Positions 10,344 to 20,199 of a DNA stretch of 64,000 bases are shown here, piece by piece. The translations under genes were made by a program, and so were the position numbers. Under the pieces are notes generated by a model. The model was not told the origin of the DNA and did not search any database. It saw only the letters and a list, made by a program, of their open reading frames with translations. The DNA is from Parapristionchus giblindavisi (taxonomy: Eukaryota; Nematoda; Chromadorea; Rhabditida; Diplogasteridae): assembly GCA_943737045.1 (NCBI GenBank), contig CALSFV010000309.1, positions 310,001 through 374,000 of the forward strand, written 5' to 3'. Each line of letters begins with the position of its first letter. Position 1 is the stretch's first letter.

Positions 10344-11248
10344 TCTATCGAAAATGAGAATGGAAAAAAACGAGAGAGCAAAGAAAAGTGAAGAGAGAAA
10401 ATAAAAACAGAAATTTCCAAAAAAAAATGAATTGGTACTGCGGCTGATTGAATAAATTAAGACACCGGTCAGTAAGATTCAACAGTGACCCCGGACATCC
10501 ACCTCACCGATTTGGCTCAAAATCTTTTTATGGATACCCCCATGATCTCACATCACAAAATGGATATTCATTTCGGCTGGTTCCTTGAAACACAGATGTG
10601 GCCGGTTTTCGAAATTTGAAACTCGATTTTTCACCAAAAAATGGAGCGTCCTAGGTTCAATGTTAGTGTCGATTTATTACATGTATGCCTTAACAACAAA
10701 AATCTCTATAGGACGGTCCGGAGATCCGATCGCAAGCTAATTTTTTACCTTCTCAAAATATATTAAAATTAATTAAAATTTTAAATTACAAAATCGCACA
10801 ATAGTTTTTACCTTTTATCTTAGAGTAAACAATTCCGCGCCAAATTAGTTTAAATGTAAAAAAAATCGATCTTTTTTTGAGAAAAAATGGTCCTGACCAT
10901 GACCCGAAAATATTTATGTATTTAAACCCCTTTTTTGTACTCATATTTTTTCAGACAAAATGTTCAATGTGAAAGTTGTTCTACTCGAAAAGTTCTTCAA
11001 AATTAGTACAAACATGAGGGGTTTTAAAAGCAAAAATATTTTCGAGTCATCTTCAGGTTCATTTATCTCAAAACACGGGTCGATCGATTTTTTAAAAATT
11101 TTTTCCCTCACTCGACGCGGAATTTTTCGCTCTATAAAATGAGGTAAACATTGGGCATATCTCTTATATTGCGCCAAAAAGGTTAAGGTGTGCTTTCCGT
11201 TAAGCATCTTTACGCTACACTGCCGATATTTCAATAATTTCATTGCAG
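10344..11248. other. no supported gene
   Basis: AT-rich DNA with a possible polyadenylation signal (AATAAA, 10451) for gene 2. A 100-codon minus-strand frame (10941-11243) has no recognisable domain or splice context. Confidence 0.35.
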
Positions 11249-11456
11249 AACACGTGCCCTCGAAGTGCTCAAGGTCGACGAGGAATTCAACTCATTCATC
11301 ATTAAGATCGGCACTTTCCTGATTTTTGACGCGGGAATTTGCATTGAACTAGCTATCCCACTCCACGAAAGATCAACGAGAAGTACCTGGAAGATGTTAA
11401 ACAAATTCCCTATATACTCCTCTCTTTCGGTAAATTCATCCTTCTCACTGCAATAA
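11249..11456 (+). pseudogene. decayed third copy of the membrane-protein last exon
   Basis: The acceptor CATTGCAG and the following bases (ACACGTGCCCTCG) match the last exon of gene 2 in the same phase, with the shared CGTGCCCTCG word. The frame stays open to TAA 11454-11456, but the hydrophobic helix is broken by charged residues, and the C-terminal HERST tail is followed by about 25 unrelated residues. No upstream exons were found, so I call it a remnant; it could still be expressed as part of a diverged gene. Confidence 0.45.
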
Positions 11457-12589
11457 TCTAGGGCTTTCTTCGCTATATCGGCGTCATCTCTTCTTCAATC
11501 CCAAAATAATAAAAAAATTGCTCTCTTCTTCAATTCCGTTTTCTTTATCTCCTATCCGTATTCTTTCATTATGGTTCATATATCATCATCCGCTTAGTTT
11601 CTCTCCTATTGTTGTTCTTAGACAAAAAGCTCCACGCGTGGTTGTGCGATTCGCGACTTTATGATGTGCAGTGTCTTTAGAAAAGGCTAACGGGCTCAGT
11701 GTATAATAACCCATTCCATACCAAATTTCCCTACTGCCATTAACCGATTCGCAGATAACCTGACTGAAACCTCCATCAACCTATGTTAATTACGTATTCA
11801 TAAGTAATCTTTCTCATTTGTAATTATGAAGATAAAGAATAAGAATGTCACACTTCACATTTTACCTCAATCACATTCGTACATTGGTGAGGTGAATGAT
11901 GGCATTCCATTTTGGTAAAAGAACACACCATTACTACACTCTTCCATACACTGGTGGAAACTATGGTGAAAGAGGAAACAGATAAAAACGTAGAAGAAAG
12001 TAGAAGAAAAGCAGCACAATGGTTATCCGATTAGCTATGTCTTGTAGATCCCTGTTCCTAGGGAGGAATGCGCGGACGGTGAAAATCAATCACCCCTTTG
12101 TAGTGTGCCGAGAAAATCTCATTAAAATGCAAACGATGAAGTATGGGCAGGAGACACAAAGCCTTATCTCCGCTCGGTAACGGCTAGATGCATTACTGTT
12201 TTATTTTTATTTTTATTTTTTTTTAATAAATATTTATCATGATAATGAATAGTACTGATAGAAAATACACAAATAAGATTGTAATTTAAAAAGTCGATAC
12301 AATAGTCAGAATAAGGATAGTAAACTCCATATATAGCCGATAAAGATAAAGTCGTTGTCATTTCATAGGAAAGTAAAGTAAATGATATACATCATAAAGA
12401 TAAAGTCGACAGGATAGGATAAATACATATAGGATGCAAAGATATACATATAAGAAGGGTAGCAAAGGATACTAAATGATAAAGGATAAGACATAGAAAG
12501 TTAATCTCCATCAAAGGACAGAGAGCGACTCCAAATGGTGAAGGTTACCCCCTCGACTTACAATCAAGGGATATCTCTCACACGGTCTA
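11457..12589. other. no supported gene
   Basis: The AT-rich stretch holds nothing recognisable; short frames have no supporting features. Confidence 0.35.
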
Positions 12590-12988
12590 TATCCTAATCT
12601 TGAGGTTGCATGGGCTATGACCGTTGTCCACTGTCCCCCCCAGGCACCCGAATCCGGGCCAGGTGCCCCAGAGGCGAGACGCGAACGTCGTAGAGGTGAG
12701 GTATTTCGGTACCCCCTCCCTTGACCTCCCTGAAAAACATAATAAAATATAAAACAAATGAAATATATACAAAATAGTAGTAAAAAATATAGACAAAATA
12801 GAACCTTGATGAGCCTCTAACGGCGACGGTTAGAGTAGGCAGGAGCCTCCTCAGCTCAATTCCCCGGTTCAGGCGGGTCATCTGGTCCCAGCCCCTGATC
12901 CGAAGGGCACATACATCCAACAAGGGAGTTGAGTTCATCTAGAAAGGAGGTCAGGTATGCACACAATGAATGGATGAAAGAATAGATA
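12590..12988. repeat. dispersed repeat X, left part (interrupted by the Penelope array)
   Basis: It matches 42012-42385 over about 380 bp, with shared blocks AGGCGAGACGCG, ACATACATCCAACAAGG and CAGGTATGCACACAATG. The match continues on the far side of the retroelement array at 20103-20199. Identity of X is unknown; it has no long ORF. Confidence 0.75.
12977..12988. repeat. target-site duplication of the Penelope array (left)
   Basis: AAAGAATAGATA here and at 20103-20114. The unoccupied repeat X at 42374-42385 has a single copy. One to three bases at the junctions are ambiguous because the element also starts with A and T. Confidence 0.8.
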
Positions 12989-13271
12989 ATTGAGTGAAGT
13001 GGTTATACTGGGTTATCTTCATTGTGTGGAATCGTATGTTAGTATTGTGCTTGGTTATGCCATAGGTTAAACGAAGAGTTGGGTCATATAGTTTATCGGT
13101 CAGACGCGTTTCGGGTACTCAACCCATCATCAGTGACATAATTACCTACAAATAACCAACATTGGGATATACAGGAATGAAACATGACAAACAGAGGACA
13201 CACGGAAAATGACAAACGGCTGCAATAGATGACAATTTAGTGAAAGGATGAGAGTGAGAGAGATAGATGGG
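12989..13271 (-). repeat. pseudo-LTR at the 3' end of the array
   Basis: 283 bp identical to 15899-16181 and to the matching inter-ORF segment upstream of copy C. It contains the first codons of the ORF, the leader and the hammerhead motif. Confidence 0.85.
13099..13137 (-). ncRNA. hammerhead ribozyme motif, pseudo-LTR copy
   Basis: Minus strand order: stem I GUCA, CUGAUGA, stem II GGGU/ACCC closed by UGAGU, GAAA, ACGCGU, then C and stem I UGAC. The core boxes CUGAUGA and GAAA and the predicted cleavage after GUC (between 13103 and 13102) are all present. Stem III would have only two pairs in one molecule, but ACGCGU is self-complementary and could pair between two copies. One extra U lies between CUGAUGA and stem II, which is unusual and might lower activity. 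Confidence 0.72.
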
Positions 13272-15932
13272 TTATGTTAGAGAGAGTGAGAGGAGAGATA
13301 ATGGTGTGAGGTCATCAGTGAGTTCATATCGGGCATTGATAGGTGGTTTAGTGGTCTCAATGTGAAGGGCCTCGGCTACTTTCCGTCTGACTACATTGGG
13401 TTCGATGCAGATGACAGTACCAGACAAACGAATGGGTTGAGCATTATGACAATCAATGGAATGACGAGCAAATGGCTTGGTTGAATTAGAGGCAGTGAGG
13501 GGATATCGACCACTACGGTAATGTTCTACTGCACGTGCATGGAGGGGTCGGCCTGAATGGCCAATGTAGAAATCGGGACACAATGAACATTCGAGACGAT
13601 ATACAACTCCTATAGACTGACAGATTCCTACTCGATTGAATGGACAGAAACAACATCGATCACCGAGGACACAAAACGAGTCAAGATACCGGTTGCGAGA
13701 AAGAAGGGAGAGAAGGGACGGGCCAATAGATTCAACTACGGTTACGTCAAGATCAGCTTTGGATAAAGCTTCTTTGATGTCCTTAGTGAATGCATCGGAA
13801 ATATAAGGAATAGAAAAAATGGGACGGTTAGGAAGAGGAAGATGAGATCGAGAGTGTGAAACACCTAGTTTTTTAGATGTAACACTAGAGTCGTAACCGT
13901 TTGAATGGCAGACTTTGAGAGCAAGCTCTCTCGACTCTTTCTGATACTCACACGATGACAATTGAATAGAAGTACGAATGGTGTTACGAACAATATTGCG
14001 CTTCAAATGGGACGGATGATGAGAGGTACTGTGGATCATTATGTTTTTATTGGCGGGCTTACGGTACCATTTGGAATGAAACCTGCCCGTTGCCTTATCC
14101 AGCCGAAGCTGGAAATTTAGGAACGGGAGCCAATCACCTGTGGGTTTCTCTCGAGTCAATTTGACAAGAGGAGCACCCGCGGTGTTCAAAATAGAGAAAT
14201 ATTGATCCATAGAACCTTGGGATGAGGCAACAACAAAGTAATCGTCGATGTATCTACCACACCAAATAATGCCATGACGGATAGTGGAGGATTCTATACT
14301 GTGCATAAAGGCAATGGCAAGGAGAGGAGCTAAACGGTTGCCCATTGCGAGACCTCGCTTCTGGCGGTATACAACATTCGAAAATGAGAAAGAATCACAA
14401 TTAAGACATTCATGGAGTAGTTGTGAAATATCAGAATGAGTGAGTGAATATGTATGAATGGGATTAGAAGAGAGAAGAGATAGAACGGCCCTGATGGCCT
14501 CACTGTTGGTTACATTGGTATATAGGGATTCAACATCAAACGATTCATAACAATACGAGGAAGAAGGAGGAATGTTAAGGAGAGATGTTAGAACTTGTGA
14601 GCATTGTGAAAGGTGAAAGGGGACGAATTTGAGAAGTGGGGTGAGAATGTGAGCAAGAAACCAAGAAATCCTATCAGATGGACCACCACATCCGGAAATT
14701 ATGGGACGGATTTTGAAATCGGATGGGTTAGAGGCGGATGAGAAATCAAATTTGTGGGATTTATACAAAATGTATAATGTGGGGATTCGAGGTTCCGAAT
14801 TAGTGATACGAGAGATAAGTTTGCCGGGTAAACCTCGCCTAGTGGCAATGGAATGGAATGTGGAAGCAAGTGATTTGGAACAAGCAGTGAAATGAGCACG
14901 AGTCGATGGTACATAGAGTGATACATCAGAAAGGTGAGCATTGACAATGTCTATTTCAAGTTTGGTGGGTAGAATGACAAAATCACCGCCCTTATCGGTG
15001 CGAGATACACGAAGTGAACCAGAGGCTACAGATTCTCGAAGTGAACGTAAGGCTGATCTTTGATCTCTAGTGATATTATGAACAATAGGGAGAGCGGAAT
15101 GCTTACGAATTACATCACGAATGAGACAAGAAACATTGATAATCTTTAGATCACTTGGGGGATTTGGGGGTGGAGCTTTTGAGAACATTCTTGGGAACTT
15201 GCAACAAGATATAATTGGATCGAATGGGGAAGGGTTTGTGGGTAGGTTAAGGGCTTTCCACCGAAGGGATTGAGAGAGTGAGTGAAGCGAAAGTGAGAGG
15301 TTAAAATCGATATTATGTGGAAATGTGCGAGATGGAACGAAAGAAGGGCCGAGTGAGAGAAGGGACAGAGTGGAATCATCAAGAGGGACGTCTTTGGAGA
15401 CCGATACTCGAGATGTGGTAGTGGTCTTGGCGGCAGACGGTATCGGTTGACGGGCATCCGGAGCGAGAGCGGACAGCTTGGCAGAAAGACGGGCACGACA
15501 ATCTTTCCTTACACTATCACCAACCCCACGACTCAAGTCCAATACTAACATACTCATCGCTGGATCCAAGGCAGAGATTAGGCGAAGTTCCGCTTGATGT
15601 ACTCTATCAACAAGATGGTAGATTGATGTCTTCTTTCGTCGGATTTCGTCACATAACAATGATTGTCCCAATCGATTTAAGAGAGTAGAGGAATGTCCAG
15701 AGATGAAAGAGCAGGATGATTTATAGGATGTATGAAGAGAAGTTATATGAGACTTGATGAAAGAAGGTAACACTTTGAGAATGCGGCAACGTTTGAGAAA
15801 AACGAGTGACTGATTTTCACGAATCAATTTCTGTCTTAGTCCAATGTAGTCATAGGAGATAAGGCGATCGGAGTGGCGCATTCCGAGGTTGGAGAATAAT
15901 TGAGTGAAGTGGTTATACTGGGTTATCTTCAT
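13272..15932 (-). CDS. Penelope-like reverse transcriptase with GIY-YIG endonuclease, intact
   Basis: An 886-residue ORF. The N-terminal 250 residues are a basic linker and helical region. The RT core follows: DKGGDFVIL (313-321), RPIISG (409-414), motif A SFDVESLYTNV with Asp466, motif B RGLAMGNRLAP (526-536), motif C YIDDYFV with Asp563/Asp564, then FLNFQL (604-609) and the WYRKP thumb motif (622-626). A Cys-rich segment (754, 760, 761, 763, 771, 782, 785) leads into the GIY-YIG nuclease: VVYRL (776-780), YIG (789-791), SGRPLHAR and a late Glu in AEALHIE. The protein should nick target DNA and prime cDNA synthesis from it. The start is the first Met, 33 codons after the frame opens in the pseudo-LTR overlap. 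Neighbours are further copies of itself. This is the only complete copy in the window and could be active. Confidence 0.93.
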   Translation of the reverse strand: MKITQYNHFTQLFSNLGMRHSDRLISYDYIGLRQKLIRENQSLVFLKRCRILKVLPSFIKSHITSLHTSYKSSCSFISGHSSTLLNRLGQSLLCDEIRRKKTSIYHLVDRVHQAELRLISALDPAMSMLVLDLSRGVGDSVRKDCRARLSAKLSALAPDARQPIPSAAKTTTTSRVSVSKDVPLDDSTLSLLSLGPSFVPSRTFPHNIDFNLSLSLHSLSQSLRWKALNLPTNPSPFDPIISCCKFPRMFSKAPPPNPPSDLKIINVSCLIRDVIRKHSALPIVHNITRDQRSALRSLRESVASGSLRVSRTDKGGDFVILPTKLEIDIVNAHLSDVSLYVPSTRAHFTACSKSLASTFHSIATRRGLPGKLISRITNSEPRIPTLYILYKSHKFDFSSASNPSDFKIRPIISGCGGPSDRISWFLAHILTPLLKFVPFHLSQCSQVLTSLLNIPPSSSYCYESFDVESLYTNVTNSEAIRAVLSLLSSNPIHTYSLTHSDISQLLHECLNCDSFSFSNVVYRQKRGLAMGNRLAPLLAIAFMHSIESSTIRHGIIWCGRYIDDYFVVASSQGSMDQYFSILNTAGAPLVKLTREKPTGDWLPFLNFQLRLDKATGRFHSKWYRKPANKNIMIHSTSHHPSHLKRNIVRNTIRTSIQLSSCEYQKESRELALKVCHSNGYDSSVTSKKLGVSHSRSHLPLPNRPIFSIPYISDAFTKDIKEALSKADLDVTVVESIGPSLLSLLSRNRYLDSFCVLGDRCCFCPFNRVGICQSIGVVYRLECSLCPDFYIGHSGRPLHARAVEHYRSGRYPLTASNSTKPFARHSIDCHNAQPIRLSGTVICIEPNVVRRKVAEALHIETTKPPINARYELTDDLTPLSLLSLSLT

Positions 15933-16008
15933 TGTGTGGAATCGTATGTTAGTATTGTGCTTGGTTATGCCATAGGTTAAACGAAGAGTTGGGTCATATA
16001 GTTTATCG

Positions 16009-16047
16009 GTCAGACGCGTTTCGGGTACTCAACCCATCATCAGTGAC
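16009..16047 (-). ncRNA. hammerhead ribozyme motif, between copies A and B
   Basis: Identical to the motif at 13099-13137, placed 2910 bp further. It lies upstream (on the minus strand) of the intact ORF, so self-cleavage would define the 5' end of its transcript. Confidence 0.72.
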
Positions 16048-16181
16048 ATAATTACCTACAAATAACCAACATTGGGATATACAGGAATGAAACATGACAA
16101 ACAGAGGACACACGGAAAATGACAAACGGCTGCAATAGATGACAATTTAGTGAAAGGATGAGAGTGAGAGAGATAGATGGG

Positions 16182-18829
16182 TTATGTTAGAGAGAGTGAG
16201 AGGAGAGATAATGGTGTGAGGTCATCAGTGAGTTCATATCGGGCATTGATAGGTGGTTTAGTGGTCTCAATGTGAAGGGCCTCGGCTACTTTCCGTCTGA
16301 CTACATTGGGTTCGATGCAGATGACAGTACCAGACAAACGAATGGGTTGAGCATTATGACAATCAATGGAATGACGAGCAAATGGCTTGGTTGAATTAGA
16401 GGCAGTGAGGGGATATCGACCACTACGGTAATGTTCTACTGCACGTGCATGGAGGGGTCGGCCTGAATGGCCAATGTAGAAATCGGGACACAATGAACAT
16501 TCGAGACGATATACAACTCCTATAGACTGACAGATTCCTACTCGATTGAATGGACAGAAACAACATCGATCACCGAGGACACAAAACGAGTCAAGATACC
16601 GGTTGCGAGAAAGAAGGGAGAGAAGGGACGGGCCAATAGATTCAACTACGGTTACGTCAAGATCAGCTTTGGATAAAGCTTCTTTGATGTCCTTAGTGAA
16701 TGCATCGGAAATATAAGGAATAGAAAAAATGGGACGGTTAGGAAGAGGAAGATGAGATCGAGAGTGTGAAACACCTAGTTTTTTAGATGTAACACTAGAG
16801 TCGTAACCGTTTGAATGGCAGACTTTGAGAGCAAGCTCTCTCGACTCTTTCTGATACTCACACGATGACAATTGAATAGAAGTACGAATGGTGTTACGAA
16901 CAATATTGCGCTTCAAATGGGACGGATGATGAGAGGTACTGTGGATCATTATGTTTTTATTGGCGGGCTTACGGTACCATTTGGAATGAAACCTGCCCGT
17001 TGCCTTATCCAGCCGAAGCTGGAAATTTAGGAACGGGAGCCAATCACCTGTGGGTTTCTCTCGAGTCAATTTGACAAGAGGAGCACCCGCGGTGTTCAAA
17101 ATAGAGAAATATTGATCCATAGAACCTTGGGATGAGGCAACAACAAAGTAATCGTCGATGTATCTACCACACCAAATAATGCCATGACGGATAGTGGAGG
17201 ATTCTATACTGTGCATAAAGGCAATGGCAAGGAGAGGAGCTAAACGGTTGCCCATTGCGAGACCTCGCTTCTGGCGGTATACAACATTCGAAAATGAGAA
17301 AGAATCACAATTAAGACATTCATGGAGTAGTTGTGAAATATCAGAATGAGTGAGTGAATATGTATGAATGGGATTAGAAGAGAGAAGAGATAGAACGGCC
17401 CTGATGGCCTCACTGTTGGTTACATTGGTATATAGGGATTCAACATCAAACGATTCATAACAATACGAGGAAGAAGGAGGAATGTTAAGGAGAGATGTTA
17501 GAACTTGTGAGCATTGTGAAAGGTGAAAGGGGACGAATTTGAGAAGTGGGGTGAGAATGTGAGCAAGAAACCAAGAAATCCTATCAGATGGACCACCACA
17601 TCCGGAAATTATGGGACGGATTTTGAAATCGGATGGGTTAGAGGCGGATGAGAAATCAAATTTGTGGGATTTATACAAAATGTATAATGTGGGGATTCGA
17701 GGTTCCGAATTAGTGATACGAGAGATAAGTTTGCCGGGTAAACCTCGCCTAGTGGCAATGGAATGGAATGTGGAAGCAAGTGATTTGGAACAAGCAGTGA
17801 AATGAGCACGAGTCGATGGTACATAGAGTGATACATCAGAAAGGTGAGCATTGACAATGTCTATTTCAAGTTTGGTGGGTAGAATGACAAAATCACCGCC
17901 CTTATCGGTGCGAGATACACGAAGTGAACCAGAGGCTACAGATTCTCGAAGTGAACGTAAGGCTGATCTTTGATCTCTAGTGATATTATGAACAATAGGG
18001 AGAGCGGAATGCTTACGAATTACATCACGAATGAGACAAGAAACATTGATAATCTTTAGATCACTTGGGGGATTTGGGGGTGGAGCTTTTGAGAACATTC
18101 TTGGGAACTTGCAACAAGATATAATTGGATCGAATGGGGAAGGGTTTGTGGGTAGGTTAAGGGCTTTCCACCGAAGGGATTGAGAGAGTGAGTGAAGCGA
18201 AAGTGAGAGGTTAAAATCGATATTATGTGGAAAACGAAAGAAGGGCCGAGTGAGAGAAGGGACAGAGTGGAATCATCAAGAGGGACGTCTTTGGAGACCG
18301 ATACTCGAGATGTGGTAGTGGTCTTGGCGGCAGACGGTATCGGTTGACGGGCATCCGGAGCGAGAGCGGACAGCTTGGCAGAAAGACGGGCACGACAATC
18401 TTTCCTTACACTATCACCAACCCCACGACTCAAGTCCAATACTAACATACTCATCGCTGGATCCAAGGCAGAGATTAGGCGAAGTTCCGCTTGATGTACT
18501 CTATCAACAAGATGGTAGATTGATGTCTTCTTTCGTCGGATTTCGTCACATAACAATGATTGTCCCAATCGATTTAAGAGAGTAGAGGAATGTCCAGAGA
18601 TGAAAGAGCAGGATGATTTATAGGATGTATGAAGAGAAGTTATATGAGACTTGATGAAAGAAGGTAACACTTTGAGAATGCGGCAACGTTTGAGAAAAAC
18701 GAGTGACTGATTTTCACGAATCAATTTCTGTCTTAGTCCAATGTAGTCATAGGAGATAAGGCGATCGGAGTGGCGCATTCCGAGGTTGGAGAATAATTGA
18801 GTGAAGTGGTTATACTGGGTTATCTTCAT
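16182..18829 (-). pseudogene. Penelope-like ORF, frame-shifted copy B
   Basis: The N-terminal frame (18829-18056) matches residues 1-199 of the intact ORF and then goes out of frame. The C-terminal frame (18098-16182, 638 codons) equals residues 249-886. The cause is a 13-bp deletion near 18232: where the intact copy reads AAATGTGCGAGATGG before AACGAAAG, this copy reads AAAACGAAAG. The RT and GIY-YIG motifs are all preserved downstream, so an internal start at Met249 could still give a protein with the catalytic parts. No other differences were seen. Confidence 0.9.
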
Positions 18830-18905
18830 TGTGTGGAATCGTATGTTAGTATTGTGCTTGGTTATGCCATAGGTTAAACGAAGAGTTGGGTCATATAGTT
18901 TATCG

Positions 18906-18944
18906 GTCAGACGCGTTTCGGGTACTCAACCCATCATCAGTGAC
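18906..18944 (-). ncRNA. hammerhead ribozyme motif, between copies B and C
   Basis: Same 39-base arrangement as the other two, including the extra U before stem II and the ACGCGU palindrome. Confidence 0.72.
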
Positions 18945-19078
18945 ATAATTACCTACAAATAACCAACATTGGGATATACAGGAATGAAACATGACAAACA
19001 GAGGACACACGGAAAATGACAAACGGCTGCAATAGATGACAATTTAGTGAAAGGATGAGAGTGAGAGAGATAGATGGG

Positions 19079-20102
19079 TTATGTTAGAGAGAGTGAGAGG
19101 AGAGATAATGGTGTGAGGTCATCAGTGAGTTCATATCGGGCATTGATAGGTGGTTTAGTGGTCTCAATGTGAAGGGCCTCGGCTACTTTCCGTCTGACTA
19201 CATTGGGTTCGATGCAGATGACAGTACCAGACAAACGAATGGGTTGAGCATTATGACAATCAATGGAATGACGAGCAAATGGCTTGGTTGAATTAGAGGC
19301 AGTGAGGGGATATCGACCACTACGGTAATGTTCTACTGCACGTGCATGGAGGGGTCGGCCTGAATGGCCAATGTAGAAATCGGGACACAATGAACATTCG
19401 AGACGATATACAACTCCTATAGACTGACAGATTCCTACTCGATTGAATGGACAGAAACAACATCGATCACCGAGGACACAAAACGAGTCAAGATACCGGT
19501 TGCGAGAAAGAAGGGAGAGAAGGGACGGGCCAATAGATTCAACTACGGTTACGTCAAGATCAGCTTTGGATAAAGCTTCTTTGATGTCCTTAGTGAATGC
19601 ATCGGAAATATAAGGAATAGAAAAAATGGGACGGTTAGGAAGAGGAAGATGAGATCGAGAGTGTGAAACACCTAGTTTTTTAGATGTAACACTAGAGTCG
19701 TAACCGTTTGAATGGCAGACTTTGAGAGCAAGCTCTCTCGACTCTTTCTGATACTCACACGATGACAATTGAATAGAAGTACGAATGGTGTTACGAACAA
19801 TATTGCGCTTCAAATGGGACGGATGATGAGAGGTACTGTGGATCATTATGTTTTTATTGGCGGGCTTACGGTACCATTTGGAATGAAACCTGCCCGTTGC
19901 CTTATCCAGCCGAAGCTGGAAATTTAGGAACGGGAGCCAATCACCTGTGGGTTTCTCTCGAGTCAATTTGACAAGAGGAGCACCCGCGGTGTTCAAAATA
20001 GAGAAATATTGATCCATAGAACCTTGGGATGAGGCAACAACAAAGTAATCGTCGATGTATCTACCACACCAAATAATGCCATGACGGATAGTGGAGGATT
20101 CT
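19079..20102 (-). pseudogene. Penelope-like ORF, 5'-truncated copy C
   Basis: It covers residues about 546-886: it starts just before the YIDDYFV catalytic motif and keeps the thumb and GIY-YIG domain. It lacks motifs A and B, so it cannot be a working RT. The frame stays open upstream through the host repeat to 20461, giving a 460-codon chimeric ORF whose first 120 codons are non-element sequence. Truncation of the upstream copy is usual in Penelope tandems. Confidence 0.88.
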
Positions 20103-20199
20103 AAAGAATAGATAGAATAATGGATAGAATGTGTGTGAAGGTGATTATGGTAGGTATTTATATGTGATTGGTAGAATGAATTTGGGGCGGGGCCTGAAC
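20103..20199. repeat. dispersed repeat X, right part with target duplication
   Basis: It begins with the second AAAGAATAGATA (20103-20114) and continues as in 42386-42476 (GGTGATTATGGTAGG, GGGGCGGGGCCTGAACC). Together with 12590-12988 it rebuilds the empty site. Confidence 0.75.

Larger units (their letters stand above)
12989..20102 (-). mobile_element. tandem Penelope-like retroelement array (3 copies plus pseudo-LTR)
   Basis: On the minus strand, from 20102 down: a 5'-truncated copy (RT C-terminus and GIY-YIG only), a full-length copy with a 13-bp deletion, an intact copy, and a partial copy ending about 12 codons into the next ORF (the pseudo-LTR, 12989-13271). The repeat period is 2910 bp, or 2897 bp across the deleted copy. 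Copies look identical apart from the deletion, which means recent activity. Head-to-tail partial tandems with pseudo-LTRs, 5' truncation and a longish target duplication are all known traits of Penelope-like elements. Confidence 0.92.

Noticed and set aside
10941..11243. 100-codon minus-strand frame beside the decayed exon
   Set aside because: No domain or exon borders; overlaps a shorter frame on the other strand with equal support.
14699..14947. Frames antisense or out of phase to the Penelope ORF
   Set aside because: They are shadows, repeated identically at 17609-17857 because the element itself is repeated.
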